From: Heterohyrax brucei
Lineage: Eukaryota > Chordata > Mammalia > Hyracoidea > Procaviidae
Assembly: GCA_028571685.1 (NCBI GenBank)
Contig: CM053142.1
Coordinates: forward strand, 69,713,296-69,777,295
Length of the DNA stretch: 64,000 bases
Direction of reading: 5' to 3'
Shown: one piece after another, positions 46,171 to 57,249 of the stretch
Position numbering within the stretch: the first letter of the stretch is position 1
Layout: every line of letters begins with the position of its first letter
Made by a program: the position numbers and the translations under genes
Notes under the pieces: generated by a model
Seen by the model: the letters and a program-made list of their open reading frames with translations, nothing else
Database searches by the model: none
Told to the model about the DNA's origin: nothing

Positions 46171-48190
46171 TTTTCTGTCTTTGCCTAATCTCTCTTGCTG
46201 CTGCTCCTTACATTCTTTTAAAAACTCCTCTTCCTCTGTTCACCTCTTTTAAAGTGTAGAATTTCCCAGAGTTGCACCCTCATCGCACTTCTCAACCTAA
46301 ATCCTCTCTCTGGTGATGTGATGTATTTCTAAGCTCTAACTACCACCTATACATAAATGACTTCCAAAGCTCAAACTTTTCTCCTGCAATTCAGACAAAT
46401 GTCTCCCACTAGGTATGTCCAGTTGAAGTTCCCATAGTCATGGAAATATGCCCAATATGCCCCAAACTTACATGAATCTTCCAACCCAAACCAGCTCTTA
46501 TCCTGTCTACCTCTTTGAATAACCTCATGATTTCTGTGTTGCCAAGCCAGAAACTTAGAGTCAGTCAAACTTTGCTTCTCTAGATTTCTTATTCTCCAAA
46601 TCTAAGTATTTATTAAGCCTCTACTTCCTTGGTTTTACCTCGTCACCATCATCTTTTTCTTCACTGAGATCTTCTTTTTCTTCACTTAGGTAAAGCCCTC
46701 ACTGTTTCTCAGTTGGATTAATGAATTAGCCCTATAATTGCTCTCTTTGCCTCCAATCAATGCCATATATTCATTCTATTTTGCTGAAAGCATATTTGCA
46801 CATTTCTGTAAGTCATGTTTGATTACATCAGTTCCCTGCCTAAAATTATTCAGTGGCTGTACATTACTGTGATGCAATGCAAAAATTGCCACAGTTCTCC
46901 GCCTTTCCCTGAAGCCACATCGCTTTGCGATACATTGACTGCCATCAAGAAGTGGGGCCTATTTCTTCATCAGTTGGATTGGGGGAGCCTTATGACTTCT
47001 TTTGGCCAACAGAATGTAGAAAAAGTAACAAGGTGCCAGTTCCAAGTCTACATCTAGCCAGCATTCAGAATCTGAGTTGCCTCGGTGACTGGCACCTGAC
47101 TGTGTATGTGTGAGTTCAGCTACAACAAGAGCTTCTAAGCTGATCCCTGCCCTAGTTGATGACCAACAAAATCATGAGTTAAGTAAAGAGCTGTTGCTTT
47201 AGTCCTCTAATACCCAGATTGGTTTATTAACCACCAAAAAAACAAATGATACAACCTTCAGGAAACCAATGCATACTCCTTAGAATTTTGCACAACACAC
47301 TTTGTGATATGAGCCCTGCTTATTTCTCCCATCCACAACTACACCTCCCACAGTTCTTTACTTAGTACCATACATTTCTTCCATAAATATTTATATCCCC
47401 CAAATTTTGTTATGCTGTTTCACATTTCTGTGTACACACAGCTTTTTTCATAACTGCTCTTCATTCCTTCTTAACTAAGTCCACATGTCAACTAGTCTAG
47501 TTTCCTGTACTTAATTTCTGTAAACACTTACCATATAACATTATAACCACGAGTTCATTTGACTACCTCTAGCACCATTCTCTGCAGTCCTTGAGACCCA
47601 GGGCTGTGGCTCTGGCTCGGGTTGGCACAGTGTCTGACATACCAGCAGCTGCCCATCACCACTTGTCAAATGACCAAATGAGTGAATAAAATTTACCCAA
47701 ATATATGCTGGCTGCTATAACTTACGCACTTGGCTTTGGCTTGGCGTTATAACTTACAAAAAATTTGATAAACTCTTATAGCCAAAGATAAACAGAAATT
47801 CATCTATTTACTAAGTTTGATTTTAAAGCTCATAGTCTTGAGCAGGACAAAAAAAGGCTGAAAACGTAATGAGGAACTCTTTCTGACACATTTCCTCTTG
47901 TACAACTACTCATCTGAAAACAGAAGTTTTTTTTACACTTAAATAGGGTTGGCCTTAAAAGTGCTGTCAAGAAAATGAAGATTTATTCTCACATAACCTC
48001 TGGGTGCTGTGCCTGATGTGAAGCCCTGGTGATGCAGTAGGTTTGGTCATGTCTGACATGGAGATAGTGCCCAAAGACTTTCCTCTATGACACACATAAA
48101 CCTGCCCACACATATGCTTTTCAGTTTTTAATACAGTATATTCCATTACTTCTGAGGAGACTAAATACAAATAGAGATCAAAATTAAATA
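46171..48190. mobile_element. old LINE-type remnants, incl. LINE2 3' end
   Basis: CT-rich stretches at 46171-46720 resemble an old LINE interior, and about 47430-47700 ends like LINE2 (GGCACAGTGTCTGACATACCA to GTGAATAAA). Boundaries and the family of the first part are uncertain. No coding exon recognised. Confidence 0.35.
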
Positions 48191-48194
48191 AAAA

Positions 48195-48390
48195 TAGCTT
48201 CTGTTAATTCCAACTCATAGCAACCCTATAGGACAGAGTAAAACTGCCCCGAGGCATTTCCAGGGCTGTGATCTTTCAGAAGCAAGCTGTCGCATCTTTC
48301 TCCCAGGGAGTGTCTAGTGAGTTCAAACCACCAGCATTTCAATAAGCAGCAGAGTGCCTTACCCACTGTCACACAGCTCCCTAAAATTCC
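48195..48390 (-). mobile_element. older AfroSINE-related element, minus strand
   Basis: TTCCAACTCATAGCAACCC, GGACAGAGTAAAACTGCCCC, then an extra block GGCTGTGATCTTTCAGAAGC and CATCTTTCTCCCAGGGAG before the tRNA-like part. The extra block also appears in recognisable form at 49330 and 61780, so it defines a longer subfamily. Confidence 0.7.
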
Positions 48391-48424
48391 CAATAAACTC
48401 CCACTAATTATGTCCCCAAGAAAA

Positions 48425-48582
48425 CTGTAAACTCTGGTAGTGTAGTGGTTAAGTGCTATGGCTGCTAACCAGAAGGGTGGCAGTTCAAATCCACCATGCA
48501 GTTCTTGGAAACTCTATGGGGCAATTCCACTTTAGGATTGCTATGAGTCAGAATCAATTCAACAGCAGTGGGTTTTTGGTTT
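48425..48582 (+). mobile_element. AfroSINE, plus strand
   Basis: CTCTGGTAGTGTAGTGGTTA, TAACCAGAAGGGTGGCAGTT with box B-like GTTCAAATCCACC, CTTGGAAACTCTATGGGGCA, and TATGAGTCAGAATCAATTC at the tail. About 115 bp downstream of exon 2 on the gene strand. Confidence 0.9.
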
Positions 48583-48696
48583 ATAAAGAACTTTTCTATA
48601 GTTTTAGACAAACCCGTTGTTAAATGGCAGCATTTAATAGATACTCTCTGTCTGTGTAAGACAGACATTCCTTACTGATTCAAATGGCATACTTAC

Positions 48697-48813
48697 TGAT
48701 AAAAGCAATAAAGAATGAGATTGCCAGTAGCAGCAGAAGTATCAGCAATGAGACAAGAAGCCGCTTGGGCAATCCACGGTTACTTGGGCGAGGGCTGGTT
48801 TCCTCTTTGGGAG
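48697..48813 (-). CDS. CLEC4A: CLEC4A-like exon 2 (transmembrane)
   Basis: A 117-bp exon, phase 1 in and phase 1 out. The acceptor GTTTCTCTTTCAG and donor GTAAGT are strong. It encodes the rest of the cytoplasmic tail (APKEETSPRPSNRGLPKR) and a signal-anchor helix LLVSLLILLLLLAISFFIAF, giving a type II membrane protein. Human CLEC4A has LLLAISFFIAF in the same place. An upstream alternative acceptor exists (CTGTGCAG), but using it gives an in-frame stop, which supports the start chosen. If the exon is not spliced at its donor, the frame ends a few codons later with a stop. No defects. Could be a close CLEC4A paralogue rather than the orthologue. Confidence 0.88.
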
Positions 48814-49282
48814 CTGAAAGAGAAACCAAACTGGATTCATCAGTTATAAATTCTGCCCTTGCTTCTTTTTCTTCCCCTTCATTTTCCTGCACAGCACACA
48901 ACTGTTAATTGTATAACATGTGAAATAACAATAGGAGTGAAAAAAGTAGTATGAATGAACTAATAATGTTCACTGTAGAAACTTTAGAAAATGTGTAAAA
49001 GTTCAAATTTCTATCACTGAGAGATAACTATTACTCACATTTGGCTATCTTCCAGCAATTTTTAAAGTATATGTGTACAGGTGCTTATTTTCTCATGTGA
49101 TTGGGACACCAAAAATACTAATTTCTAGTCCACTGGTTTCCTTTAACTACACCATGAGCCTTTTTCTACCACCATATTTTCTCCTTTAACACTTACATGG
49201 TCAGATGATGTTTTGTTCAATATTTAAACAACTCTCTAAATTGTTGCCATCTTTAACAATCTTCAATAACGCTCTCATTGTT

Positions 49283-49465
49283 GTTAGTTGTTTAGTCAAT
49301 TCTGACTCCTGACAACCAAACTTTACAAAGTAGAACTGCTCCATATAATTTTCAAGGCTGCAGGCTCTCAGACACAGATAGGCAGGCCTGTCTTCCAAGG
49401 CACCACTGAGTGTGTTCTAATTGCCAGTCTCTCAGTTAGCATTCAAGTGCACAGTTCTTTATACC
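49283..49465 (-). mobile_element. older AfroSINE-related element, minus strand
   Basis: GTTTAGTCAATTCTGACTCC, AGTAGAACTGCTCCATA and the longer-subfamily block GGCTGCAGGCTCTCAGAC; then the eroded tRNA-like part (AATTGCCAGTCTCTCAGTTAG). Confidence 0.65.
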
Positions 49466-49784
49466 ATCCAGAGACTGTAAGCAACGTTATAGCAGATAAA
49501 TCTTTGTTATCATCTTTAATCATTTCCTTAGAACAGTGTCAGCTCATTTTAGTTCCTATTTCATAGTTAAGAATTACTTTCTTAAAGTACTGTCAAGTTG
49601 GGGGGCAGACCTCAGTATTGTGTAATGTGAATCCATATTTAGAAAAAGTATACATACACACATTTATGTATATTTACACCTTAAAGAATATGTATTAAAG
49701 TATAAATTATGTTTACTTCTGGATGATAAGATTAAGTATAACTTTAATTTTTGTGTACCTCCAGTTGATAATTTTTTCTATAAT

Positions 49785-50620
49785 GAATATTATTACTTGT
49801 ATAATATAGAATGGACTGCTGGAAGAACAAATCTCTATGGGAAGAAGTACAGCCAGGATGCTTATAAAAAGCAAGGATAGTAAGATTTCATCTCACACCT
49901 TTTGGACATGTTATCAGAAGGAACCAGTGTCTACAGAAAGACATCACTCTTGGTACAGGGTCGTTGAGGAAAAGGAAGGCCTTCAACAACATGGAGAGAC
50001 ACAGTGTCTGCCAGAATGTGCTCAGACATAGCAATGACTCTGAAAACAGTGCAACCAGGAAGTTTTCTTTTGTTCAGCGGTACATAACGTCATTATGAGT
50101 GGGAATCAATTTCCCGTCATCTAATGTAACCACAGAAACGTAACAGAGAAACAATATAGTTTTTAGAGAAGGGGAAAAGAGTTTCCCTTCACATTCGTTC
50201 CTATTTCCAGGTAAATGTTTTTGAAAATCTGAGCAAGCCTGACCCTCTCCCATAACTTCTTGTAGTCTACGTGCATTTTTTATTAATTACTCTTCTGCTG
50301 TCTATCTAAGATCCCGTACTTACACACAAGTTATCTTTTACAAACTTCCAAGCCTAATTAATTTAGTCTGTCTTGGAGATACAATATGCAACTGATTTCT
50401 GACTTCAGAAAATTTTGCCTGAAAATTTAAGACACTTGATTTCTTTGTTAGACTTTCTAGTCTTCCATCTACAACATTCTTTTGTTCTACTTCAGTCTAG
50501 AACTAAAAAATATACCCTCAACACTCTTCACCCAAAGCACCCTAGTACATCAATGACCTCTATGTCTGGGCAAGACATGGCTCATGAACTAGACCCAGTC
50601 ATTGTACCGCAGACCCTTGA
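49785..50620. repeat. duplicated block, copy 1 (in CLEC4A intron 1)
   Basis: About 836 bp that match, in the same orientation, 62425-64000 once the L1 inserted there is left out. The block has an RTE fragment (49805-50125) and about 480 bp of non-repeat sequence, including TCTCCCATAACTTCTTGTAG, AAGCCTAATTAATTTAGTC and TTTTGTTCTACTTCAGTCTA. Divergence by eye is moderate with small indels. Confidence 0.8.
49805..50125 (+). mobile_element. 5'-truncated RTE LINE
   Basis: RTE 3' end: TTTTGGACATGTTATCAGAA, CTACAGAAAGACATCACTC, CAACATGGAGAGACACAG, ATTATGAGTGGGAATCAAT. Part of the duplicated block. Confidence 0.75.
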
Positions 50621-50878
50621 GGCTCAGAAGACATCAGAGTACAACTACTCAGAATCATTAGTGCTTTCATTGATGTGACACTGTTGATTTTTCACACCTC
50701 ATTTTTCTCTTAGTAACTGTAATTAAGGCTAAAGACAAGGTCATCATACGTTTTCTTCCCCATTATTTAGCTGTACAATTCCTTAATGCCTGTCTATAGG
50801 CAATTCAGTCTTACAGGCATCCACAGTATTTGCAGTCATGACCACTTACAGAACTAGCAACTAACATCATTGTCTGAT

Positions 50879-51386
50879 GTTAGTATCTAGTGCTGGTATA
50901 ACAGAAATGTCACAGAGGATGATTTTAATGAAGAGAAATTTATTCTCATACAGTCTGGGTGGCTACAAGCCCAAATTCAAGATGACAGCTCTACGTGAAG
51001 GCTTCCTCTGTAGGCTCTGGAAGGAGATACTTGTTGCCAATCTTCCTTGGTCTAAGAGCATCCCTGTGCAGGTACTCCAAGTCCAAAGGACATGCTCTGC
51101 TCCCAGCTTTACTTTCCAGGTGGTAGGAGGGTCCCCAGTCTCTCTGACAGCATCTCTCCTTTGTATCTCAAGAGAGACTTCTCAAGATAAAACTTAATCT
51201 TGTAGATTGATTTCTGCCTCATTAACATAACTCACTGTAATCCTCCCTCATTGACATCTTAGAGGTAGGATTCATAACACATAGGAAAATCACATCAAAT
51301 GACAAAATAAACACCACACAATTCTGGGAAACACAGCATAGCCAAATTGACACACATTTTGAAGAGACACAGTTCAAACTAGAACA
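50879..51386 (-). mobile_element. MaLR-type LTR, minus strand
   Basis: TGTTAGTATCTAGTGCTGG start, CTACAAGCCCAAATTCAAG, CAGGTGGTAGGAGGGTCC, AACATAACTCACTGTAATCC, and AGAGACACAGTTCAAACTAG at the end. More diverged from the 35771 type than the others. It lies within intron 1, about 70 bp from exon 1, in the same orientation as the gene. Confidence 0.75.
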
Positions 51387-51453
51387 ATCACTTATGCCTT
51401 CTCTTCATTTTTCATCTCATCATCAACTCTGACTGCCAGAAGATGTTTCTTAC

Positions 51454-51535
51454 CTGCTGGAGGCTCTGAGATGGCATCTGAGGTATTGGATTTGTATTTG
51501 AACTCCAGTTCAGCATATGTGATATCCAAAGCCAT
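51454..51535 (-). CDS. CLEC4A: CLEC4A-like exon 1 (start, ITIM)
   Basis: 82 coding bases from the ATG (51535) to donor G/GTAAGA. The context is AACATGG, with A at -3 and G at +4. It encodes MALDITYAELEFKYKSN and ends SEPPA plus the first base of the next codon. ITYAEL (residues 5-10) is a full ITIM, as in human CLEC4A, which has ITYAEV in the same place; in human the phosphorylated tyrosine recruits SHP-1/SHP-2 and dampens dendritic-cell and myeloid activation. The reading joins exon 2 in phase. Exon 1 to exon 3 together give a normal inhibitory tail, membrane anchor and stalk. Whether the 5' UTR has further exons cannot be seen. Confidence 0.88.
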
Positions 51536-51939
51536 GTTGAAAAGAGGCTTGTGCTTCCTTCAGAAAATCTGTTTCGTTCCTTACCTAAAATATCTTAAAA
51601 ATGACAAACAATATGGTGCCAAATAGTAATACTTCCTATCACTCAATGTCTTGGGAGCAGAGGTCTAAATATGCAAGTATCTTGTGCACGTAAGAACTTC
51701 AAAGTAATACCATTCCATTCACAGAGCCCCAATCCCCAGGAGCAGCACAATGAGAACCACAGTCTTGACACACATGAGAAAATGTAGTAAGTAGGACCTC
51801 AAAGTGTGGGTAAAGAAATAGGAAGGACGAAAAAGCAGGAACCAAGTGGTGAAAGAACTTTTGCTGACAACTGTGTTCTCTAAATTCATCAGGAGAAATG
51901 AAATTCAAACAATTATGTTTGCATGTGGGTGCTTATGGG
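51536..51939 (-). promoter_or_regulatory. CLEC4A: CLEC4A-like 5' UTR and proximal upstream region
   Basis: Upstream of the start codon on the gene strand. No TATA box or CpG island is visible; purine-rich GGAAG elements that could bind ETS factors such as PU.1 occur near 51555 and 51640 on the minus strand. Assignment as promoter is from position only, and the transcription start cannot be placed. Confidence 0.35.
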
Positions 51940-52137
51940 TTCAAATAGCACACTGGTAGCACAATGATTAAGCTCTTAGCTACTAATCCAAAGGTTGGCA
52001 GGTCAAATCCACCTAGCTATTCTTCAGACAGAAGACCTGGTCATCTGCTCCTACAAAAAGTGCAGCCTAAGAAACCCTATAGAACAGATCTACTTTGTCA
52101 TACAGAGTCAGAATCAACTGAGTGCCACACAACATCA
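51940..52137 (+). mobile_element. AfroSINE-related element, plus strand, longer subfamily
   Basis: CACACTGGTAGCACAATGAT, TAATCCAAAGGTTGGCAGGTC, GAAGACCTGGTCATCTGCTC and CTGAGTGCCACACAACATC. The ACCTGGTCATCTGC block makes it longer than the common AfroSINE. Confidence 0.75.
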
Positions 52138-52867
52138 GGTAAGAGTAAAAGAATTCACAACCATCAATGTTTCCCAACATATTTCCCTAATTCTGACTCT
52201 GTAGTCTGAAGTCGCACCCCACAGCAGAGAAAACTTCAGCAAGAAGGTCAATGAGAGCAGCTGACTTCCTAAGTCCAACAAGAAAAGTCTAGGATTATGG
52301 ATGTGGTTGCAGGAGAAACTGGACATTCAAAATATCCCACCACGGGCCACAGTGGACATGAAGACAAAACACTACAGACAATATCTGTAATTTACATGGC
52401 TAAGTCTTCTCTTCTATAATATTCAAGGAAATCATAAAATAAGAGGAATAAGATCAGCAAACCAACAGAAAAAATAAAATAAAATAGCAATTCACAGAAA
52501 AATGTAAATCAAATGGTCACTAAATACACGAAAAGTTGGCCATCATCCTCTGTGGTTAAACTGATTATATTTTATCTAATAGATTAACAAAAATTTTAAA
52601 TATTCACAGACATAAACCATAATGCATAGCTTTAAGAGTTATTTGGAAAACCCCATCACAACGTAATACACATACTATGTGGCTCAGCATTCTATTTCTG
52701 AGAAAATACTAGGAAAAAAAATACATTTTCACAAGCCTGCAGATAATATAAACAGATATTCACAGCAATATTTTTTGCAAACATAAAAGCAGATTAAAAC
52801 CTGTTCGCCAAACAATAACAAAGGGCTAAACAAATTATGCTCTATCTACTGCAGTGCAGCTGTTAAC
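52138..52867. other. unassigned upstream DNA
   Basis: Mostly AT-rich with no exon recognised. The last part (about 52560-52860) has the appearance of an old L1 3' end fragment (TTTAAATATTCACAGACATA, ATTCTATTTCTGAG), but I cannot fix a family. Confidence 0.35.
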
Positions 52868-52882
52868 AGAGAATAAGGTGGA

Positions 52883-55800
52883 CAATTCCATTCAACATTG
52901 TACTAGAAGTTCTGGCTAGAGCAATTAGACAAGACAAAGAAATAAATGGCATCCACATCAGCAAAGAAGAAGTAAAAATCTCCCTATTTGTAGATAATAT
53001 GATTGTATGTGCAGAGAATCCTAAAGAATTCATAAGTAAACTACTGGAACTAATAGAAGACCTAAGCAAAGTATCAGGATATAAGATAAACATAAGTAAA
53101 TCAGTAGGATTCCTTTATATCAATAAAGAGATCATCAAAGAAGAAATCATCAAATCAATAGCATTTTCTATAGCCCCCAAGAAGACAAAACACCTAGGAA
53201 TAAATCTAACTAGAGAAATAAGAGACCTATACAAAGAGAACTACAAGACCTTAGTGCAACAAACGAAGAGAGACTTATATAAATGGAGAAAACTATCTTG
53301 CTCATGGATAGGAAGACTTAACATTGTGGAAGCATCTATTTTATCCAAAGCAATCTACATATACAACGTAATCCCAATACAAATTCCAGTGACATTTTTT
53401 AACGAGATGAAGAACAAATTACCAACTTTGTAAAGGGAAGAAACTCTGGATAAGCAAAGCATTACTGAAGAACAAGAGCACAGTGGGAGGCCTCACGCAA
53501 CCCAACCTTAGAATCTATTACACTGCCACAGTAGTCAAAACAGCCTGGCACTGGTACAAAAACAGACATATAGACCAATGGAACAGAGTTGAGACACCAG
53601 AGATGCCATGTCATGGATTGAATTGTGTCCCCCAAAAAATACATGTAGCTATGTGGCTGGGCCATGATTCTCAGTATCTTGTGACTCTCCTCCATTATGT
53701 GACTTTCCTATGCTGTCTGTTAAAGGATTAGGGTGGGGTTATAAATCCCTTCATAGGATTAGCTCCCTGCTCCACTGTAAAGGGAGTTTCCCTGGAGTAC
53801 GGCTTGCCCCACCCTTAATCCCTTCATCCTATAAGAGATAAAAGGACAGAGAAGCAGGCAGAGAATTGGGAACCTCGCACCATCAATCAAGCAGCACCAG
53901 GAGAAGAGCACGTCCTTCAGACCTGAGGTTCCTGCACCAAGACGCTCCCTGGACAAAGACTGATGCAATACCGGGCTTTCCTCCTGAGCCAACAAGGGGA
54001 AAGCCTTCCCCTGGAGCAGACACCCTGAACATGGACTTGCAGCCTACCTTTCTTTGTTAAAGCCATCCATTCTGTGGTATCTCTGTTAGAGGAGCCCTAC
54101 CTGACTAAAACATGCCACCGTTCTCTAGGAACACTTGGCAGTCAACAAAGGCCCTAAGATTGTGAACTGGAATAAAAACAATCTCTTCAACATCTGGTGC
54201 TGGCAAAAAATTGAAACAACACCCATATCTCACACCTTACACAAAAACTAATGCAATTTGGGTAAAAGACCGAAATATCAAACCTAAAAAGATAAAGATC
54301 ATGCAAGAAAAAATAGGGTCAACAATGGAAGTTCTAATACACAGCTTAGACAGACTTCAAAATCTGACAAAGCATGATCAACACCAGAGAAAATAGATAA
54401 GTGGGAACTACTAAGAATCAAACACTTAGGCTCTTCCAAAAACTTTTACAAAAGAATGAAAACACCACCTACAGAATGGGAAAAAGTATTTGGCAACTAC
54501 ATGTCAGACCAATGTCTGATCTCCATAATCTACAAGGTACTGCAAAATATCAGCAAGAAAAAGGTAAATAACTGAATTAAGCAATAAGCAAAAGAGATGG
54601 ACGGACACTTGACCAAAGAGAATATCTAGGCAGCCAAAAGACACATGAGGAAACACAGTCACTAGCTATTAGAGAAATCCAGATCAAAACTACAAGAAAA
54701 TATCATTTCACCTCAACAAGGTTGGCCATGATCCAAAAAGACACAAAACACAAAATAACAAATGCTGGAGAGACTGTTGGAACTCTCCAACATTGCTGGT
54801 GGGATTGCAAAATGGTACAACCTCTTTGGAAAGCAATCTGATTCTTCCTTAAAAAACTAGATATGGATACACCATTTGATTTAGTAATCCCACTGCTCAG
54901 ATACCCTTCAGAATCAAGGGCAGTCACACAAACAGATACATATGCACACAAATGTTTATTGCAGCACAGTCCACAATAGCAAAATGATGGGCTCAACCCT
55001 GATGCCCTACAACAGATGAATAGATAAACAAACTATGGTACATACACTCAATGGAAAACTATGCAGTGATAAAGAACAGTGATGATTTTAGGATGCATCT
55101 CACAGTCTGGTTTCAATTGGAAGACATTATGCTGAGTGAAATCAGTCAGTGGCACAAGTACAAATATTGTATGAGACCCCTATTATAAGGACTTAAAAGT
55201 AGACGTTCATACAGAAGAGAACACTCTTTGAGGGCTGCAAAGGAGGGGAGGGAGGCAGAGGGCCAGTCACACATTAGACAGTTGATAGAAATTTGGTTGG
55301 GTGAAAGCGGTGACAGCACACAGTAGAAAAAAGATCAACTTAACTGGACTTCAACATAAACTGAAAACTCTTCTAATCTTAACCCAGTACTGCAAGGATA
55401 CGGTAGTAGGGGCGGCCAACTGGGGACCATGCTGTCAAGGGACATCGAGGTCAATTGGCATTACTAGCCTATTGTTAATTGAGTCTTCTGTACCCCATAT
55501 TGGTGAGTGATGTCTGGGGTCTTAAAAGCTAGCAAGCTGCCATCTGTGGTACACCAAATTGTCCCAAATCATCTGGAACAGAAGATCACCAAGAACAACA
55601 AAGACATGAGGGAAAAAGAGCCCAGGAGACAGAAGGATCCATGTGAATGGGTGACTGTATCAACAAGTGACCATAAGGACAAGCTGGCGGCCGGCCACCT
55701 CCAAAGACAGGCTTGATGGGGCAAACAATGTTGCATCCCAGTGGCAACATCAGACAAAGAGGGGTACAGCTCAAGAACTTCACTAGAAGACTGTAATTAA

Positions 55801-56179
55801 TGGTTCGGAGGCCTGGGGGTTCCCCTGGGAGCATGGACCCTAGATCTGCTGCTGCCCCTGGCCAGAAAACGTTACTGAGGTCAATTCTTTAGACAGAAAT
55901 GGACTAGACTCAGGGATTCACTGTGACCATATGGTGTGTGTACTTCATGGTTTTATGCATCTATACGATGCTGGCCTACTGACCTTTTACTAGAATGGAG
56001 AGGACAGGGTGGAGAGGAGGAGGCAGGAGGCTGTTAAGAGGGTATGGCATACTCAGAACAAAAGGGAGGTGTGTGCTATCACGGGGTAAGGAGAGCAGAA
56101 GGAGCTGTAGATAGACTGGCATGCAAATTTAATTTGGATTGTATACTTTCACTTAATTACAATAAAAAAAGAGAGAGAG
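52883..56179 (+). mobile_element. L1-5: 5'-truncated L1 with LTR insertion
   Basis: Starts in ORF2 just before the reverse-transcriptase active site and runs to an A-rich end. Perfect 15-bp TSD AGAGAATAAGGTGGA (52868-52882 and 56180-56194). ORF2 pieces: [36 protein letters not shown] (52999-53433), [15 protein letters not shown], and C-terminal blocks to about 55180. The active-site motif reads FVDNM. The 3' UTR has a G-rich tract near 55245 and GGGGTCTTAAAAGCTAGCAA near 55516. An A-rich tail with a short GA repeat ends it. The MaLR LTR at 53609 is younger. Confidence 0.9.
53609..54112 (+). mobile_element. solo MaLR-like LTR
   Basis: 504 bp, TGTCATGGATTGAATTGTGT to CTGACTAAAACA, with a perfect 5-bp TSD TGCCA on both sides. 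It has the same content as 20063-20704 but without the internal duplication. Confidence 0.9.
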
Positions 56180-56194
56180 AGAGAATAAGGTGGA

Positions 56195-57002
56195 ATCCTA
56201 TGCACCCCAGATGGAGTAAGCCCACTCCAGAGGCTATCCTTCCCACTGTTTAAAACTGAAAATTCTGGATAAAGTACACAAAACAATTATTTGAGGATGT
56301 TGCAAAGAAAGCAAAAGTAGGGAGACGGTTGAGGCGAGTCAAAACACGCAGACGTGCCCCAGGAGAGGATGATTTTCCATTTTCCCGTCCATGGCCATGA
56401 CTTGAAGGCAGGGCTCAGCTGCGGAAGCATACAGCAGCCGCCCAGGAGAGACTCCGTTGATGTGGCCAGAGGAGACAGGAGAAAGCGACCCTGTGGTCAG
56501 AGACTGTGGATAACCTGGGGAAAGAAAGAGTTTAAAAGGGAATGCCCTAATTCTGTGCAGGAAACCTCGCAAGTCCCAGACTCATTCCTAACCTGCATGT
56601 GTATGAGACAGGCTCAAAGTAGCACAGCACAGGCTTTGAAAAGTGAACTAAGAGCTAAACCACTGTCTAAAACTCAGATGAATGTGAATGTGTATGTGTG
56701 GCACAGACTTAGAGCAGCAAAAAAACTTTGAAAACTAAACTGATGCTGGAGCCATCAGGAATGAATTAAGAGAGAACTTCATTGATTGACTGCTACAACA
56801 AATAATTAAAATTAACATTCTTTGAAGGATTTTAGTAGAACCCAAAGCCCACACACTGTAATATGCAAGTATCTAGGTTACAATCCAAAATTATTCATAT
56901 ACAAAGAACCAAGAAAATGTAACTGATTCTCAAGGTTAAAGATAACCAGCAACACCAAGATGACCCAGATGTTTAAGTTATCAGACTTTAAAGCATCTGT
57001 TC
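56195..57002 (+). mobile_element. old L1M-type 5' region
   Basis: GAGAGACTCCGTTGATGTGG-like GC-richer part, then CAAAATTATTCATATACAAA, AGATGACCCAGATGTTTAAG and TCAGACTTTAAAGCATCTGT, typical of the 5' UTR to ORF1 region of old L1M/HAL1 elements. The longest frame here (about 56354-56731) is not a recognisable protein. Confidence 0.5.
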
Positions 57003-57215
57003 TAACTATAGGAATCCCTGGGTAGTATCAATGATTAGCTGCATTGCTTGGCTACTAACCAAAAGATTGAGACTTTGAATCCACTCAAAGGAAGAAAGGT
57101 CTGGCAATCTACTTCCAAAAACTCACCCACCAAGAACCCAGTGGAGCACAACTCTAGTCTCACGCACATGGGGTCACCATGAGTGAAAGCTGACTCAGCA
57201 TCAACTTGTGGTAGT
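57003..57215 (+). mobile_element. AfroSINE-related element, longer subfamily
   Basis: GGAATCCCTGGGTAGTATCA, CTAACCAAAAGATTGAGAC, GGTCTGGCAATCTACTTCC, GTCACCATGAGTGAAAGCTG. Related to the copy at 51940. Confidence 0.75.
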
Positions 57216-57249
57216 AGTGGGATTGGCGGAGAATCATTTTTGTAACTCA

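Larger units (their letters stand above)
43711..48696 (-). other. CLEC4A: CLEC4A intron 2 (about 5 kb)
   Basis: Bounded by the exon 2 donor GTAAGT and the exon 3 acceptor TTTTCTAG. It holds two AfroSINEs close to exon 2, an older AfroSINE-like element, a long class II-like LTR, LINE2-type remnants and unassigned sequence (43711-44150, 44310-44680). No further exon recognised. Confidence 0.7.
48814..51453 (-). other. CLEC4A: CLEC4A intron 1 (about 2.6 kb)
   Basis: Between donor GTAAGA of exon 1 and acceptor CTCTTTCAG of exon 2. Contains an old AfroSINE-like element (49283-49465), a block duplicated elsewhere in the window (49785-50620) and a MaLR LTR (50879-51386). The rest is unassigned. Confidence 0.7.

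Noticed and set aside
48684-48908. 74-codon plus-strand open frame opposite lectin exon 2
   Set aside because: It is the antisense of the exon; splice sites and the transmembrane helix are on the minus strand.
56354-56731. 125-codon plus-strand open frame
   Set aside because: Lies in an old L1M 5' region; composition and context do not support a gene.
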